DNA from: Gnomoniopsis sp. IMI 355080
Lineage: Eukaryota; Ascomycota; Sordariomycetes; Diaporthales; Gnomoniaceae
Reading direction: 5' to 3'
NCBI GenBank assembly: GCA_027946555.1
Contig: JAPEVC010000325.1
Coordinates: forward strand, 1 to 29,319
DNA: 29,319 nucleotides
The notes below the pieces were generated by a model, which was given only the letters and a program-made list of their open reading frames with translations, had not been told where the DNA came from and searched no databases. Positions within the stretch are counted from its first letter, which is position 1, and every line of letters starts with the position of its first letter. Shown here piece by piece: positions 10,883-20,326 of this stretch. Both the position numbers and the translations under genes were made by a program.

Positions 10883-12154
10883 AGGTACTGTAGCCTCATA
10901 ATACGATTTGTGTCTAGACATGCAATTATAGACCTGAGAGACTTGAGAAGACTATCATGAGTTAACACCATCTTAATGATATAGATCCTGATACAAGTAT
11001 TTCTAAATGAAAGGGTTCTACAGCGAAATTTGAACCAAATGCAAATGCGAATGTTGCCATTCCAAAAGTGAGGGGGAGGGCTGTTTCTGGGATTTCGCTT
11101 ATTTCACATGTTAGGTGGTCTGCCTAGAAGTTCAATGTGTGATTGTATGAGTCCTCACAAATTGTTTTGAGATGAAATCCATTTCAGTGAATGGACTACG
11201 TTCTTAACCCAAAACAATGGCATAGATATAAGCAAGTCATAAGCCTTTTCAAGCTTGAAGTTTTTAATTCAAGGTTGTTATGATTGTGGACTCGGAGGTC
11301 TTCGTCTAATTATCAAGTACCCTCAAAATGAAGCTTCTAATGCTCCCTAAAAATTCGCAGGTTCCTGTCCCGGTCTTAGCAATGACACGCCTGAGGTCAT
11401 ATCAGAGCCCAAGCAAGACGATTAGGATCAAGGATACGACTAGCTACCTCAAACAATGCCATGTATACCGATCATACCTTTGCTTTTCCTACTCTGTCCT
11501 ACTATTCCAATTTTCAGGAGAGTCTTATCCGGCCATCCTCACAACCACCTGTACCTGCTGGCCTACGTTCGACTGTCTTCTAGGGCCATGTCTATAGAAA
11601 CTCGGCAGGCACCTTCGAAATCCAGATCATAGTCCCAAGTTTCACGAGAGCCAACTCTTACCAACAAGTCTCAGTAGCCGCGGTGCAGACATCGGAAGCC
11701 TGGTTCGCCTGTACCTCCTGCAGATATCGTGGCCAGCCGCCAGGGTGATGCTATCCCGCAATAGGACCGAATGAAACTCAAGCTGAGTCCTTGGCAGGGT
11801 ATCATGACACGCAAGCCATTGAAATCATGGATGAGGAGCAAGGCCACACTGCGTGGGGAGGAGTATAGAGGTTGGGGTTGTTCTTGAGTTGCGGCAAGCT
11901 CCTTTGGAAGCCCTCATGAGCAATCTGTACTCTTGTTCATGCTGCATCTGGGACATTTTGAAGTGCATATGGGATGATAAAGCTGTGAGGCAGTGCGAGC
12001 AGTTGTTGCAAGAGTCATGTAGATGGAGAATACGCGCCAACCAGTGTCGATTCTTTGTTCAGTCGCAAAAAGCTCCTACTATTATTTTCGAGAATTTATG
12101 AATCTTCAAAGCCCTAGAATGCTTTGCTAATTTCCATGATCCAGCATTGATTCA

Positions 12155-12168
12155 ACCTTACCTAGGTA
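12155..12168. repeat. 14-bp inverted repeat, right arm
   Basis: Exact reverse complement of the 14 bases at 10869-10882. Together they bracket about 1.3 kb of gene-free DNA lying just left of the outer retrotransposon. Confidence 0.6.
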
Positions 12169-12200
12169 ACTTTCAAGGTTGATGAGTTTCCACGATATAG

Positions 12201-12450
12201 TGGTGGTTTGGGTGGTGAATGATTTCATTCGCCCAATCGGGCTTAGCGCCCTATCCCACTATATATATAAAACCTCAGTTTAATTATTAACTATAGATAG
12301 CTTCTTCTCTATACCAATATAAAACGAATAATTAAAATAAACTAACTACTAATTAAACTAACTCTAATACCTAGCTAGCTACTTTAAATAATAGCTATAC
12401 TTTTATACTTTATAAAGTATTAATATCAATAATCGAATTAACCTACGCTT
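12201..12450 (+). promoter_or_regulatory. Probable 5' LTR of the outer element (right edge uncertain)
   Basis: The sequence begins TGGTGGTTTGGG, has a near-perfect 9-bp hairpin (GGTGAATGA / TCATTCGCC) at about 12,213-12,232, then CCCACTATATATATAAAACC, a TATA box followed by AT-rich DNA. This is what a fungal LTR promoter looks like, and base composition changes here from normal to RIP-like. The exact ends are a guess because the partner LTR is not in the window. Confidence 0.45.
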
Positions 12451-12964
12451 CCTTTAAAGGTAGATCTCTTTAAACCTATTAAGATCGCGTCCTTATATAT
12501 ATACCACCGATTAATTACTGCCCTTACGATTTAGCTTCTTTAGGCGTTTCCGTTAATTATAGATTAATTAATAAAGCAAACTCTATAACCTCTAATCGAG
12601 ATATAGCTAAATATATACCCTTTAGAGGCAAGCAGCTTATATTATAACCCTCCTATTACCACCTAAATCCTAGATCTCGTAATCGTAGATATATAGGTAT
12701 CCCGAGGCCTCGACTTTCTATTTAAAGATAACTAAGCCCCTTACCAGACCTAATTAATCTTTAACGCGTTTTCGGCTCTTTTAGGCGCGATATAGATTTA
12801 GCTAATTGCCCTATTAATAATAGGACCTATTAAAGACTATTAATTCTTTTAAATAGTATTCGGATTTAACCTCCTACCCCTTTAAACTTATCTACCCTTA
12901 AGAATTATAATCACTAATCGGTTAAAACTTATTAAAGTTCGCTACCCTCTTATAGATCACCGTT
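12451..12964 (+). other. RIP-altered leader of the outer element
   Basis: About 500 bp of TpA-rich DNA between the LTR-like promoter and the inferred gag start. No domain or primer-binding site could be recognised. Confidence 0.4.
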
Positions 12965-14917
12965 ATAGCAGACCCTCCAGATATACCGTTAACCCCAGGT
13001 ATATTCCCCGAGATAGCTTAAGCCGACGAGAATATTATATAGCGATCCCTAACTAGAGCTATTAATATCTTAGGCTTTATATATCCTCCTCTTCCTCCTA
13101 TTTATAAGAGCCCTCTTAAATCTAAATCTGACTCTAAGGCCTTTAAGTCTATACTCTATAATCCAATTAGTAGAGACGACTCCCTCGCAGACTAGTCCGT
13201 CTTAAGCGATTATCGAATAAAGATATTAGACCTTAAACCTCCTCTAATCCCTTAGCGCCCCGATATTTTAAAAGCTAATATTCCAGGTATAAGGTATCTG
13301 GAAAAGCGAGCTAACTATGCTAATTATTAACTCGGGATTATAATCTCCGACATCTATAGACTCTATAAAGCTATCGGTAACTTATAAGAGTTAATAGCAG
13401 ATTAACTAAAATATACCTAAGGTAAGGTCCGAATTATCTAAAAGTAAATCTCCTAGCTTAACTAAGAGAGTATTAACCGTTATATAGAGTTAGTAAAGGT
13501 TATAAAAGCACTCGCCGCTAATAGAATACCTACGCCCCTAGCTCCCCCCGCTAATACTTATCCAGTAATAATAATATTTATTAATATACGACCGACTATA
13601 GCTACTTTATATATTAGTTTTAAAACCCTGCCACCGCTATAATCGCCTATACCTATACGATTTACTAACCTATTAGGTTTCCCACCTAACAGTTATAACT
13701 CTAGCAGCGGATTATAGTCTAATATATTCTATTACCTACGCCCTAACGCCCCCTCTAAAGATACCCGGCGCTTTATATTAAATAATAATATCTTCTCTCT
13801 ATTCTAACCCTCTTAAAGGAATAAGCAGATAAGCAATAATTATTAAGCATTAAATCCACTAGCCGCTTTAATAGCCGCAGCCCCTACTACTATTCCTATC
13901 CTATCTCCGGTTCGCCCTACTAGCTCTTAAGCCCCTATATTCGGCTAACCGGCATTCTAAGGAATATAATTTAGCAATAGAGTATTCCCGAATTTATTCG
14001 CTAGCCCTTAAGCTCCGGATCCTATCTCTTAGGGATCCCACCCTTATAACAGAGCTCGCAGATAAGGAGGCTTTAATTATAGTCGTGGTATATATAATAA
14101 ATAAGGAGTATTTAACTAAGGTAATAGATATCACCCCTATAATAACGACTATAGTTATAACCCCTACTATCCCTCCGATTCCTATAGAGAGTATGGCAAT
14201 AATTAACAACTATAATATAATAGCCCTCCTAGCCCGCCTAGCCCACCTAATCCTTCTAACCCCCTAGATAAGCCTCGCCGACCCTTCCATCGAGAAGGTA
14301 TAGCTATTACTAATAATACCGCCTAAACCGGCTATAATAACCGTATATAGCTATAAGACATATTTAATATCTTTAACCCTAATTATAAAGACCTAGATAA
14401 TATAAATATAGTTACCGCCGGTAAGGATATTATTTATATTAATATTATTAGCTTTTAAGAAACTATTTTAAATACTCTTTAAAATAAGCCTAAGCGTGCT
14501 AACGAGATCGCTATTATATTATTAAAACTCCTTAATAAAGCGGCTAAAATCTTTTAAAGCTTAGAACTCACCTTTAAAGAAAAAAGAGAGATTAAATAGC
14601 TTAATCCCCCGGGTATTCTTAATACCTTAATCTAAAACTTTAGCCTTTAACAAGGCAAAGCTTAAAAATAACTTAAGAAAACCCGTTTAACTTTAAAAGA
14701 TATCGCTAACAACCTAGCAAAGATATACCACTTCTTCCAACATAAGGTGCGATACCTTAAAGCATTAGGAGATATCGCTAGTAATAATAATAATTAGAGC
14801 TCCGCTCTATACTCCGTCTAGAGTAACTTACCCCTCGAGTTCCAGTAATTTATCCGTAATCTAGATCCTCGCGATTTTAAGACCCTTTCCGCCTACTTTG
14901 CTATATTTATAAGAAGA
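12965..14917 (+). pseudogene. gag-like ORF of the outer Gypsy element, broken by RIP
   Basis: One reading frame runs from about 12,965 to 14,917 with in-frame stops that are TAG or TAA, almost always where Gln would fit. It probably starts at ATA (12,965), an ATG lost by TpG to TpA change, followed by ADPPDIPLTPG. The product is rich in Pro, Asn, Ser and Gln in the middle and charged and helical towards the end, as expected of a structural Gag. I found no clear zinc knuckle in this part. The assignment rests mainly on position upstream of pol, and the pol frame lies at -1 relative to this one. It is non-functional as it stands. Confidence 0.6.
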
Positions 14918-17900
14918 AGCTAACTATATAAGCCGTCGTTAAGAGATCGGTTAATAAAGCTAAATTTTAAATATTATCTTCTTCCTATAATATATAGCTA
15001 TCTTTCCGCGATAATCGTTAATAAAAGTCTAACTATAAACCTTATAATAAAGACTCAGACAAGCCTTATAACTATAATTATAATAACCGAGTATACTTCG
15101 ATAGAAGTATAGCCGATTATAACGGTAAGAAGAAAGATAGAAAAGAAGGATATATATATAAAAAGAAGGATATATACGAATATAAGAAGTTATATAATAT
15201 TATAGAGGATTCGGATTAAGAGGAGGATAATACTTATGATCCCGCCGATACCGATTCCTCCTATAATTAAGACCCCGAATATAATCCCGATTCTAAGTCT
15301 AATATATCCGAGGCTTACTTTATAGCCGCCCTTAATATAAATATCGAATCCCCTCTTATTAATTATATTTATAATAACTATAAGACCGAGTTCCCTATAA
15401 GGAATTTCTTATTTAAGCATATAGCCACCTATACTAGCTCACCCTTAGCCCCTTTAATAATAATTAAAAATTATAACGCCGTAGATAGCAATCTCCGCTA
15501 TAATAATTCTAATATTATTAAGGAGACCTTTCCTACTAGCCGTTATAGCATAACTCTTAGAGATTTTACCTACCTCTGGGTTTTAGTTAAACCTTTATAT
15601 AACTCGCCTATTATAAAACTCTATAAGGATCCCGGATCCGGGTATAGTTTAATTACTATAAAATAGCTTTAACCCTTTAAGAACTATATTATTACCACTA
15701 TTCCTAATTATAAGAAGGCTATAATCGGTAAAGTTAGAGGTAGAAAGATTCACCTAACTTATAGGGCGTAATAGACTATCTATACCGAGGGCCTTTACGC
15801 CGATAACTCCCCTACCCTACTTAAATAGGACTATAAGGCTTAGGTAATCCTAGATAATACTTTAGCTATTAGTTATCTCCTAGGCAATAAATAGATCTAT
15901 AACTATACTATGCTTATTAAATATAGCGACCCAGACTATATTATAATCTACCCTTAATATAGTAACTTTCGAGTCCCCTTCTAGGTTATTAAGACTACTA
16001 ATAAGCCTACTACTCGATATATAACTATAACTAGCAAAATCACTATTCCACCCCGATAAACCGCTTATATCGAGGTTAACTATATTCCCCTATTAAAGGG
16101 CAGATTATTTATATTCACCGCTATACACCTAGCAGCTATAAATATAATTATAGATAGCAATTCTTAATAGCTTATCCTTATATATAACCCTATAGATAAG
16201 ACCCTAGTAATTATTAGAAATATTCGCTTAGGAAGTATCTATAAATATAAGGATATTGCTAACTTTATAGGCACCTTTAGCGGAGCTATAGGCGCCCTAG
16301 CTGCCGTAACCGCCGTTAGTTCCTTAACTAATATAGCTATACCTATTTATAAAGATATCACCTATGGCGCTACCGAACTTAGCTTTATATTATTAATATT
16401 AAACCCGTTTCCTCCTAATTCCCTAATATTAGCTATAAGAGGTGAATTTAAGTTAACCTTTAACCTAGTAGGAACCGCTAAAGACACTTTTATTACTACC
16501 GCGCTTAATATAAATAAAATTAACGGCCCGCTGCCCTATTCCGACGCTATTACTAATATAATCGGAAATACTCCTTAAGGAGCAAACCTGCCTATAGACC
16601 CAGATCTTAATACTAGAAAGATATAGTCTATTAACCCTAAGTCTGCCGGATCCCTTAGCTTAGGTATTAAGACCCTAGATTAAGCCCTATCTTTAATTAT
16701 AGAAAACGGCATTTATATTAACTCCGAAGATAAGGCTAAAGCTAAGGAACTATATAAACTTTATAAGCAGTATCTAGACCTTTAGGTAAACTCTAGCCCT
16801 ATCCTATAAGATATTAAGGATATAATAAAGGTTCCGCTTATCTCCGGCTAATACGAAGCTAAGCTTAACCGCCGCCGGTATCCAATATCTAGACCTGCTA
16901 AAGCGGTAATCGACAGCATTTTCGATATTATATATAAGCAGGGCACGATAAAGTATATAGATAAAGTTTATCCTTTCGCCTTACTAGTCCTAGTCGTTTT
17001 TAAGGAAAGCTATAGAGTAACTAAAAGCTATATAGTTATAGACCTTTAGCCGCTTAATAAATAGGCTATCCCTAATAATTACCTACTTCCTCTATAATCC
17101 GATATAATCGAGGCTATATATAGGAAGATCTAGATTACTATAATTAATATAACGAAATTCTTCTTTTAGCTACTTATTTACTTAGCATACTATAATCGCT
17201 TTACCTTTATCACTTATAGAGGATTAGAACATATATTAATAGCTCTATAGGGCTTTACTAACTCCCTAGCACACGCTTAATATTTTATAGACAAGACTCT
17301 TAGATATATTAAATTATTCTGCCGTATATTTATCGACGATATAGTAATCTTTTCAGATATATTTAAGGATTATATAAAATACCTCTATAAGATCTTCTCC
17401 CTATTCCAGGAGAAGGGCATCTTAATATTACTAGAGAAGTTATTCGTCGGGTACTCTTCTATAGAGCTACTCGGCTTCTATATTAATACTCTCAGCTTAT
17501 CCACTATAGCTAAATATATATAAGGCTTCCGTAATACCTCCTTCCCTTATACCTTAAAAGACTTTAAGACTTATTTAGATAGCTCTAGCTATTTATATCA
17601 CCTTATACTATACTTTATAAAGCTCTTAGAAACGCTTTAGAAATATAAGATTTCGCTATTAGCTATTAATCGGAATATAAATCGCTTATTAATAGGAAAC
17701 CTAGGAAAGCGATTATATTATATTACCTCGACTACCTTTAACCCTATAAAGGGCGAACGCCTATCCTTTAACGCCTTATAGGACTTCCTATATAATAAGC
17801 TACGCCTATACTATATAAATCCTTATAAGAAACTCTTCCTCTAAATCGACAGCTCCCTCTAGTATAGGCTTAGCGTAATAGTATTTTATCTAAAGGATAG

Positions 17901-18358
17901 ATATATTTAGACTAAAGGACTAATACCCTCCACCGCAATAGAGCCGATTATATTCCTTAGTAAGTGCCTCTCTAATACGGAGATAAACTATAATCCCTTT
18001 AAGATAGAGGTTGCCGCCTTAGTTTAGGCGGCGAGACGCCTATAAATATTAATTTTATTAACCTACTGCCCCCTAGTTATAATATTAATTAATTATAAAG
18101 CTATAAAGGGCATTATTAAGAAGACTAACCTTAATACTAACTCAACTAATAGAGGCAACTGCTGCTTAGTAAATATATCTATCTATCTCTCCTAATACCC
18201 CTTAGAAATTTATTATATAGCTAGCCGCCTAAACTTAATATTAAACGCCCTCTCCCGCTTAGCTAAAGAGACCGATAAGGCCGATTATAAGGCCGCTAGA
18301 GTCCCTACTCTTAATATAATTAATAATAAGATTAAGCTGCCTATTTCCGTATAGCCGC
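14905..18358 (+). pseudogene. pol of the outer Gypsy element, first part (RT and RNase H)
   Basis: A single frame with only RIP-type stops. After a polar, charged segment (about 14,905-15,350) and a region that may hold the protease (about 15,840-16,400, motif not certain), reverse transcriptase spans about 16,880-17,520. Landmarks are VIDL then PLNK, and the catalytic motif FIDDIVIFSD at 17,329-17,358 with both Asp retained. RNase H follows, with IDSS near 17,850 and a degenerate ending ASRLNLILNALSRLAKE near 18,230-18,270, matching the N-ADALSR end of Gypsy RNase H. The frame is cut at 18,358 by the inner element and resumes at 25,148 without loss of phase. Non-functional. Confidence 0.8.
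18354..18358. repeat. Target site duplication, left copy (GCCGC)
   Basis: GCCGC directly precedes the left LTR and is repeated directly after the right LTR at 25143-25147. A 5-bp duplication is typical of Ty3/Gypsy integration. Confidence 0.9.
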
Positions 18359-18573
18359 TGTTAGAGACGCCGAGGGATCAGTACTGCAGTCAGGCAGAGA
18401 TCACTAATAGGGGTGGTAACGATAGTATTAATATCAGCTCTCTAATAGTATAGAAGCTGATTCTTACAGGAGCAAGAATCCTTAACGAAGCAGAAGCGGG
18501 GAATAGGCTAGGTATTAGCGATACGCTAGCGCTTTATGCACCTAATGCAGCCCTTCCTGATTCCACTGTAATA
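18359..18573 (-). repeat. 3' LTR of the inner chromovirus
   Basis: 215 bp, same orientation and length as 24928-25142. Read on the plus strand it starts TGTTAGAGACG and ends CACTGTAATA, where the terminal ACA has become ATA. I count about 19 mismatches with the other LTR, all but one being C/T or G/A. The left part of this copy keeps CpA and TpG that are mutated in the other copy. Confidence 0.93.
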
Positions 18574-18595
18574 ACTATCTCCCCTCTATACTGTG
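18574..18595 (-). promoter_or_regulatory. Probable polypurine tract of the inner chromovirus
   Basis: Directly upstream of the 3' LTR on the minus strand the sequence reads TATAGAGGGGAGATAGT, a purine run in the position where plus-strand DNA synthesis is primed in LTR retrotransposons. Confidence 0.65.
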
Positions 18596-18916
18596 GCCCT
18601 CCATAGCGAAACTCGTGCGAATTGTTGTTGGGTGGGGTGCGGGATTCTGGAGGTGCGTTGGTGCACCACCAGGGTGATAGGGGTGGCCTAGTTTAGCGCT
18701 ATTCCGCCGTTGACCCGACGACGAGGCGCTCGGACCACCCGCACGCAACATAAACTAGCAGTCGCGATAGCTCTATTTACAAACTTCCTTCCTTCCCTTT
18801 TTCAACCCAATAACCATCGAGTTAGCCGCGAGTATCATTAGTCTCGCCTTCAATCATCTTATATATCGCCTCTTCATCACTATTATCATTAATCTCTTCT
18901 CCCTGCCGGCTATATA
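18596..18916 (+). promoter_or_regulatory. Probable promoter of the opposite-strand gene in the inner element
   Basis: About 320 bp between the purine tract and the inferred start of the opposite-strand gene. Unlike its surroundings it keeps many CpA and TpG dinucleotides, especially at 18,600-18,830. It contains a pyrimidine-rich stretch (ACTTCCTTCCTTCCCTTTTT near 18,781-18,801) like fungal transcription start regions. The promoter role is inferred from position and composition. Confidence 0.4.
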
Positions 18917-19914
18917 ATACCTCCTTAACGGGCTAACGCTAGCGTTTACAAGGCGGCTGCTAAGCGAGACACCGCCCTTACTATTTAAATCTTAGTATAC
19001 TATAAGTATCTCTTTAGCGTCGAGTATAAGTTCGACCCAGCCGATAACGCGGGCCTAGTAATCCCCTACACTTATAAGCAGGTAGGTACGACCGCCTATA
19101 ATACCTGCTCCGATAATAACAAGGTCTGCCAGAGCGTAGGTAGCGATCCTCTTACGAATTCATAGCGATTTAATACTAATACCTCGTCTAGCACCTAGCC
19201 GCCATCCTAAGTAACTTTAACGACTTTATAACTACGCTCCGCTAGGCGAACGCCGTCTAGGTGACGTATATTTATATTAGAGACGACGGTCTGCGCTGGC
19301 TCCCTGCTAATAATAATAGGGCTGGTTAATATTACCTTATAGAGCTGGCCGACCGTAAGGCTATCGCTACGGCTAAATAGCGCTTACTTATCGCTTTCTT
19401 AGCGATAAGAAGCGCCCACTTCGCCAACTAGGGCCTCGTTACCTCTAAGAAGGCGGAGATCTCGGTAAGTTCCCTGGATTCGCCGTGGTATCGCTAGCAT
19501 TAATATAGCCTATAGATCAGCACGGCGTATAACGCCATAGTTAATATTCGCCGTCCTCTAGCGATACAGATAGCTAGTAAGCCTCCTAAATCGGGCGCCT
19601 CTGAGATATATATAATATCGATACCCGAGCGAAATAATAGCTAATAACTAATGCTCTAAGTACGTATCCTCGACTATTAGATAAGCCTGCTACTGCGTTT
19701 ACAGCTAGGCGACCCTGGCTACATCACCTAGGAGCTAGCTCTTCGCGAGTTTATCGCTGCTATCGAGCGTATTATACGTAATATAATTAGCTGCGAGGAG
19801 TATCTGGATTAGCTGGATGACGAGGACGATAACCAGGATCCTGACCAGAGCCCCTTCGGCGTGGCGGCGGCGAAGCTCCTACATACATCCCCTATTAAGA
19901 AGTCGGTTTTATAG
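18917..19914 (+). pseudogene. Opposite-strand, intron-containing accessory gene of the inner chromovirus (unknown function)
   Basis: I do not recognise this protein. Exon 1 (18917-19135, 73 codons) starts at ATA, inferred to be ATG changed by RIP, and runs through VYKAAAKRDTALTI and DPADNAGLVIPYTYKQVGTT to KVCQS. A 56-bp intron (19136-19191) has donor GTAGGT, branch-like TACTAAT and acceptor TCTAG, and keeps phase 0. Exon 2 (19192 to about 19914) is open except for TAG/TAA at apparent Gln positions, and includes DDGLRWLPANNN, ELADRKAIATAK and a late acidic run LDDEDDNQDPDQ. The total is about 314 residues. It runs opposite to gag-pol and ends about 200 bp from the pol end. The coding sense is supported by hundreds of codons in which only RIP-type stops occur on this strand. 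It could be a captured host gene or a conserved accessory ORF. Confidence 0.6.
19136..19191 (+). other. Inferred intron in the opposite-strand gene
   Basis: GTAGGT donor, ATACTAATAC branch-like sequence about 15 nt before a TAG acceptor, 56 bp. It joins two frames that otherwise differ. Its orientation argues that the gene is transcribed from the plus strand, against the element. Confidence 0.55.
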
Positions 19915-20109
19915 GTATAACGGTCTTTTAGGTGGCTCCCCGGTAATAGCCTTAATTTCGATCGGGTAGCGCCTGTAAATAGCCCTTTAGTTAATAGGGT
20001 GGCTTCCTAGTAATAGCCTTAAGGTAGCACCCTAGTAATAGCCATAATTAATTTTATTACTCCTATATTAAATCGTGGACTAGTGATATATATATATGCT
20101 ATAGGTTCC
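19915..20109. repeat. Short imperfect repeats between pol and the opposite-strand gene
   Basis: The motif GTAATAGCCTTAA or a close variant recurs about three times between about 19,940 and 20,048, in units of roughly GGTGGCTYCC plus GTAATAGCC. No other feature is seen. This is the convergent junction where transcripts from both strands would end. Confidence 0.5.
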
Positions 20110-20176
20110 TTGCTAATATCTAGCCCGGATATTATTAGATAGTCGCTGTACTCCTGGAATGCTTCTTTCGCTATTA

Positions 20177-20326
20177 ATTCCGTTCGAAATGCCGGAGGTA
20201 TTTAGGAGCGTTATCTAAATACTCCTTAGGTTCCTAGGTGCTATACTCGGATAGCTAGCCTTTCTATTTTATAAGGTAATAGAGGGTTCCTCGGATAATA
20301 CGTGAGTTAAGTACCTCGTTAACCTC
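20177..20326 (-). other. Chromodomain at the integrase C terminus (inner element)
   Basis: About 50 codons with the chromodomain pattern: E-V-N-E-V-L then SRIIRGTLYYLIK, K-G, a WEP-like segment whose Trp reads as stop, and APKYLRHFER. Chromodomains on Gypsy integrases are known to bind histone marks and direct insertion to heterochromatin, consistent with insertion into an already silenced element. Confidence 0.8.

Larger units (their letters stand above)
10306..12200. other. Intergenic, no supported gene
   Basis: About 1.9 kb between the MYND gene's first exon and the retrotransposon cluster. Frames of 60-122 codons occur but lack domains; the largest, 10304-10672 plus, sits directly over the MYND promoter. 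A 14-bp inverted pair containing CCTAGGTA brackets 10869-12168. CpA and TpG are normal here, so this DNA was not visibly hit by RIP. Confidence 0.6.

Noticed and set aside
11328..11597. 89-codon plus-strand frame
   Set aside because: No domain or neighbouring exon signals; composition looks random.
13994..14267. Two overlapping frames of 60-71 codons on opposite strands
   Set aside because: They lie in RIP-altered gag sequence. Their Ile/Val-rich products are artefacts of TpA-rich DNA.
14880..14920. A slippery frameshift site between gag and pol of the outer element
   Set aside because: The two frames are also in a -1 relation, but no X XXY YYZ heptamer in gag phase was found near the overlap. 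RIP may have removed it, so no call is made.
18359..18573. 215-bp repeat at first read as a duplicated piece of the outer pol between RNase H and integrase
   Set aside because: TG...CA ends, equal length, a flanking GCCGC duplication and restoration of the outer frame on removal show that it is an LTR of the inner element.
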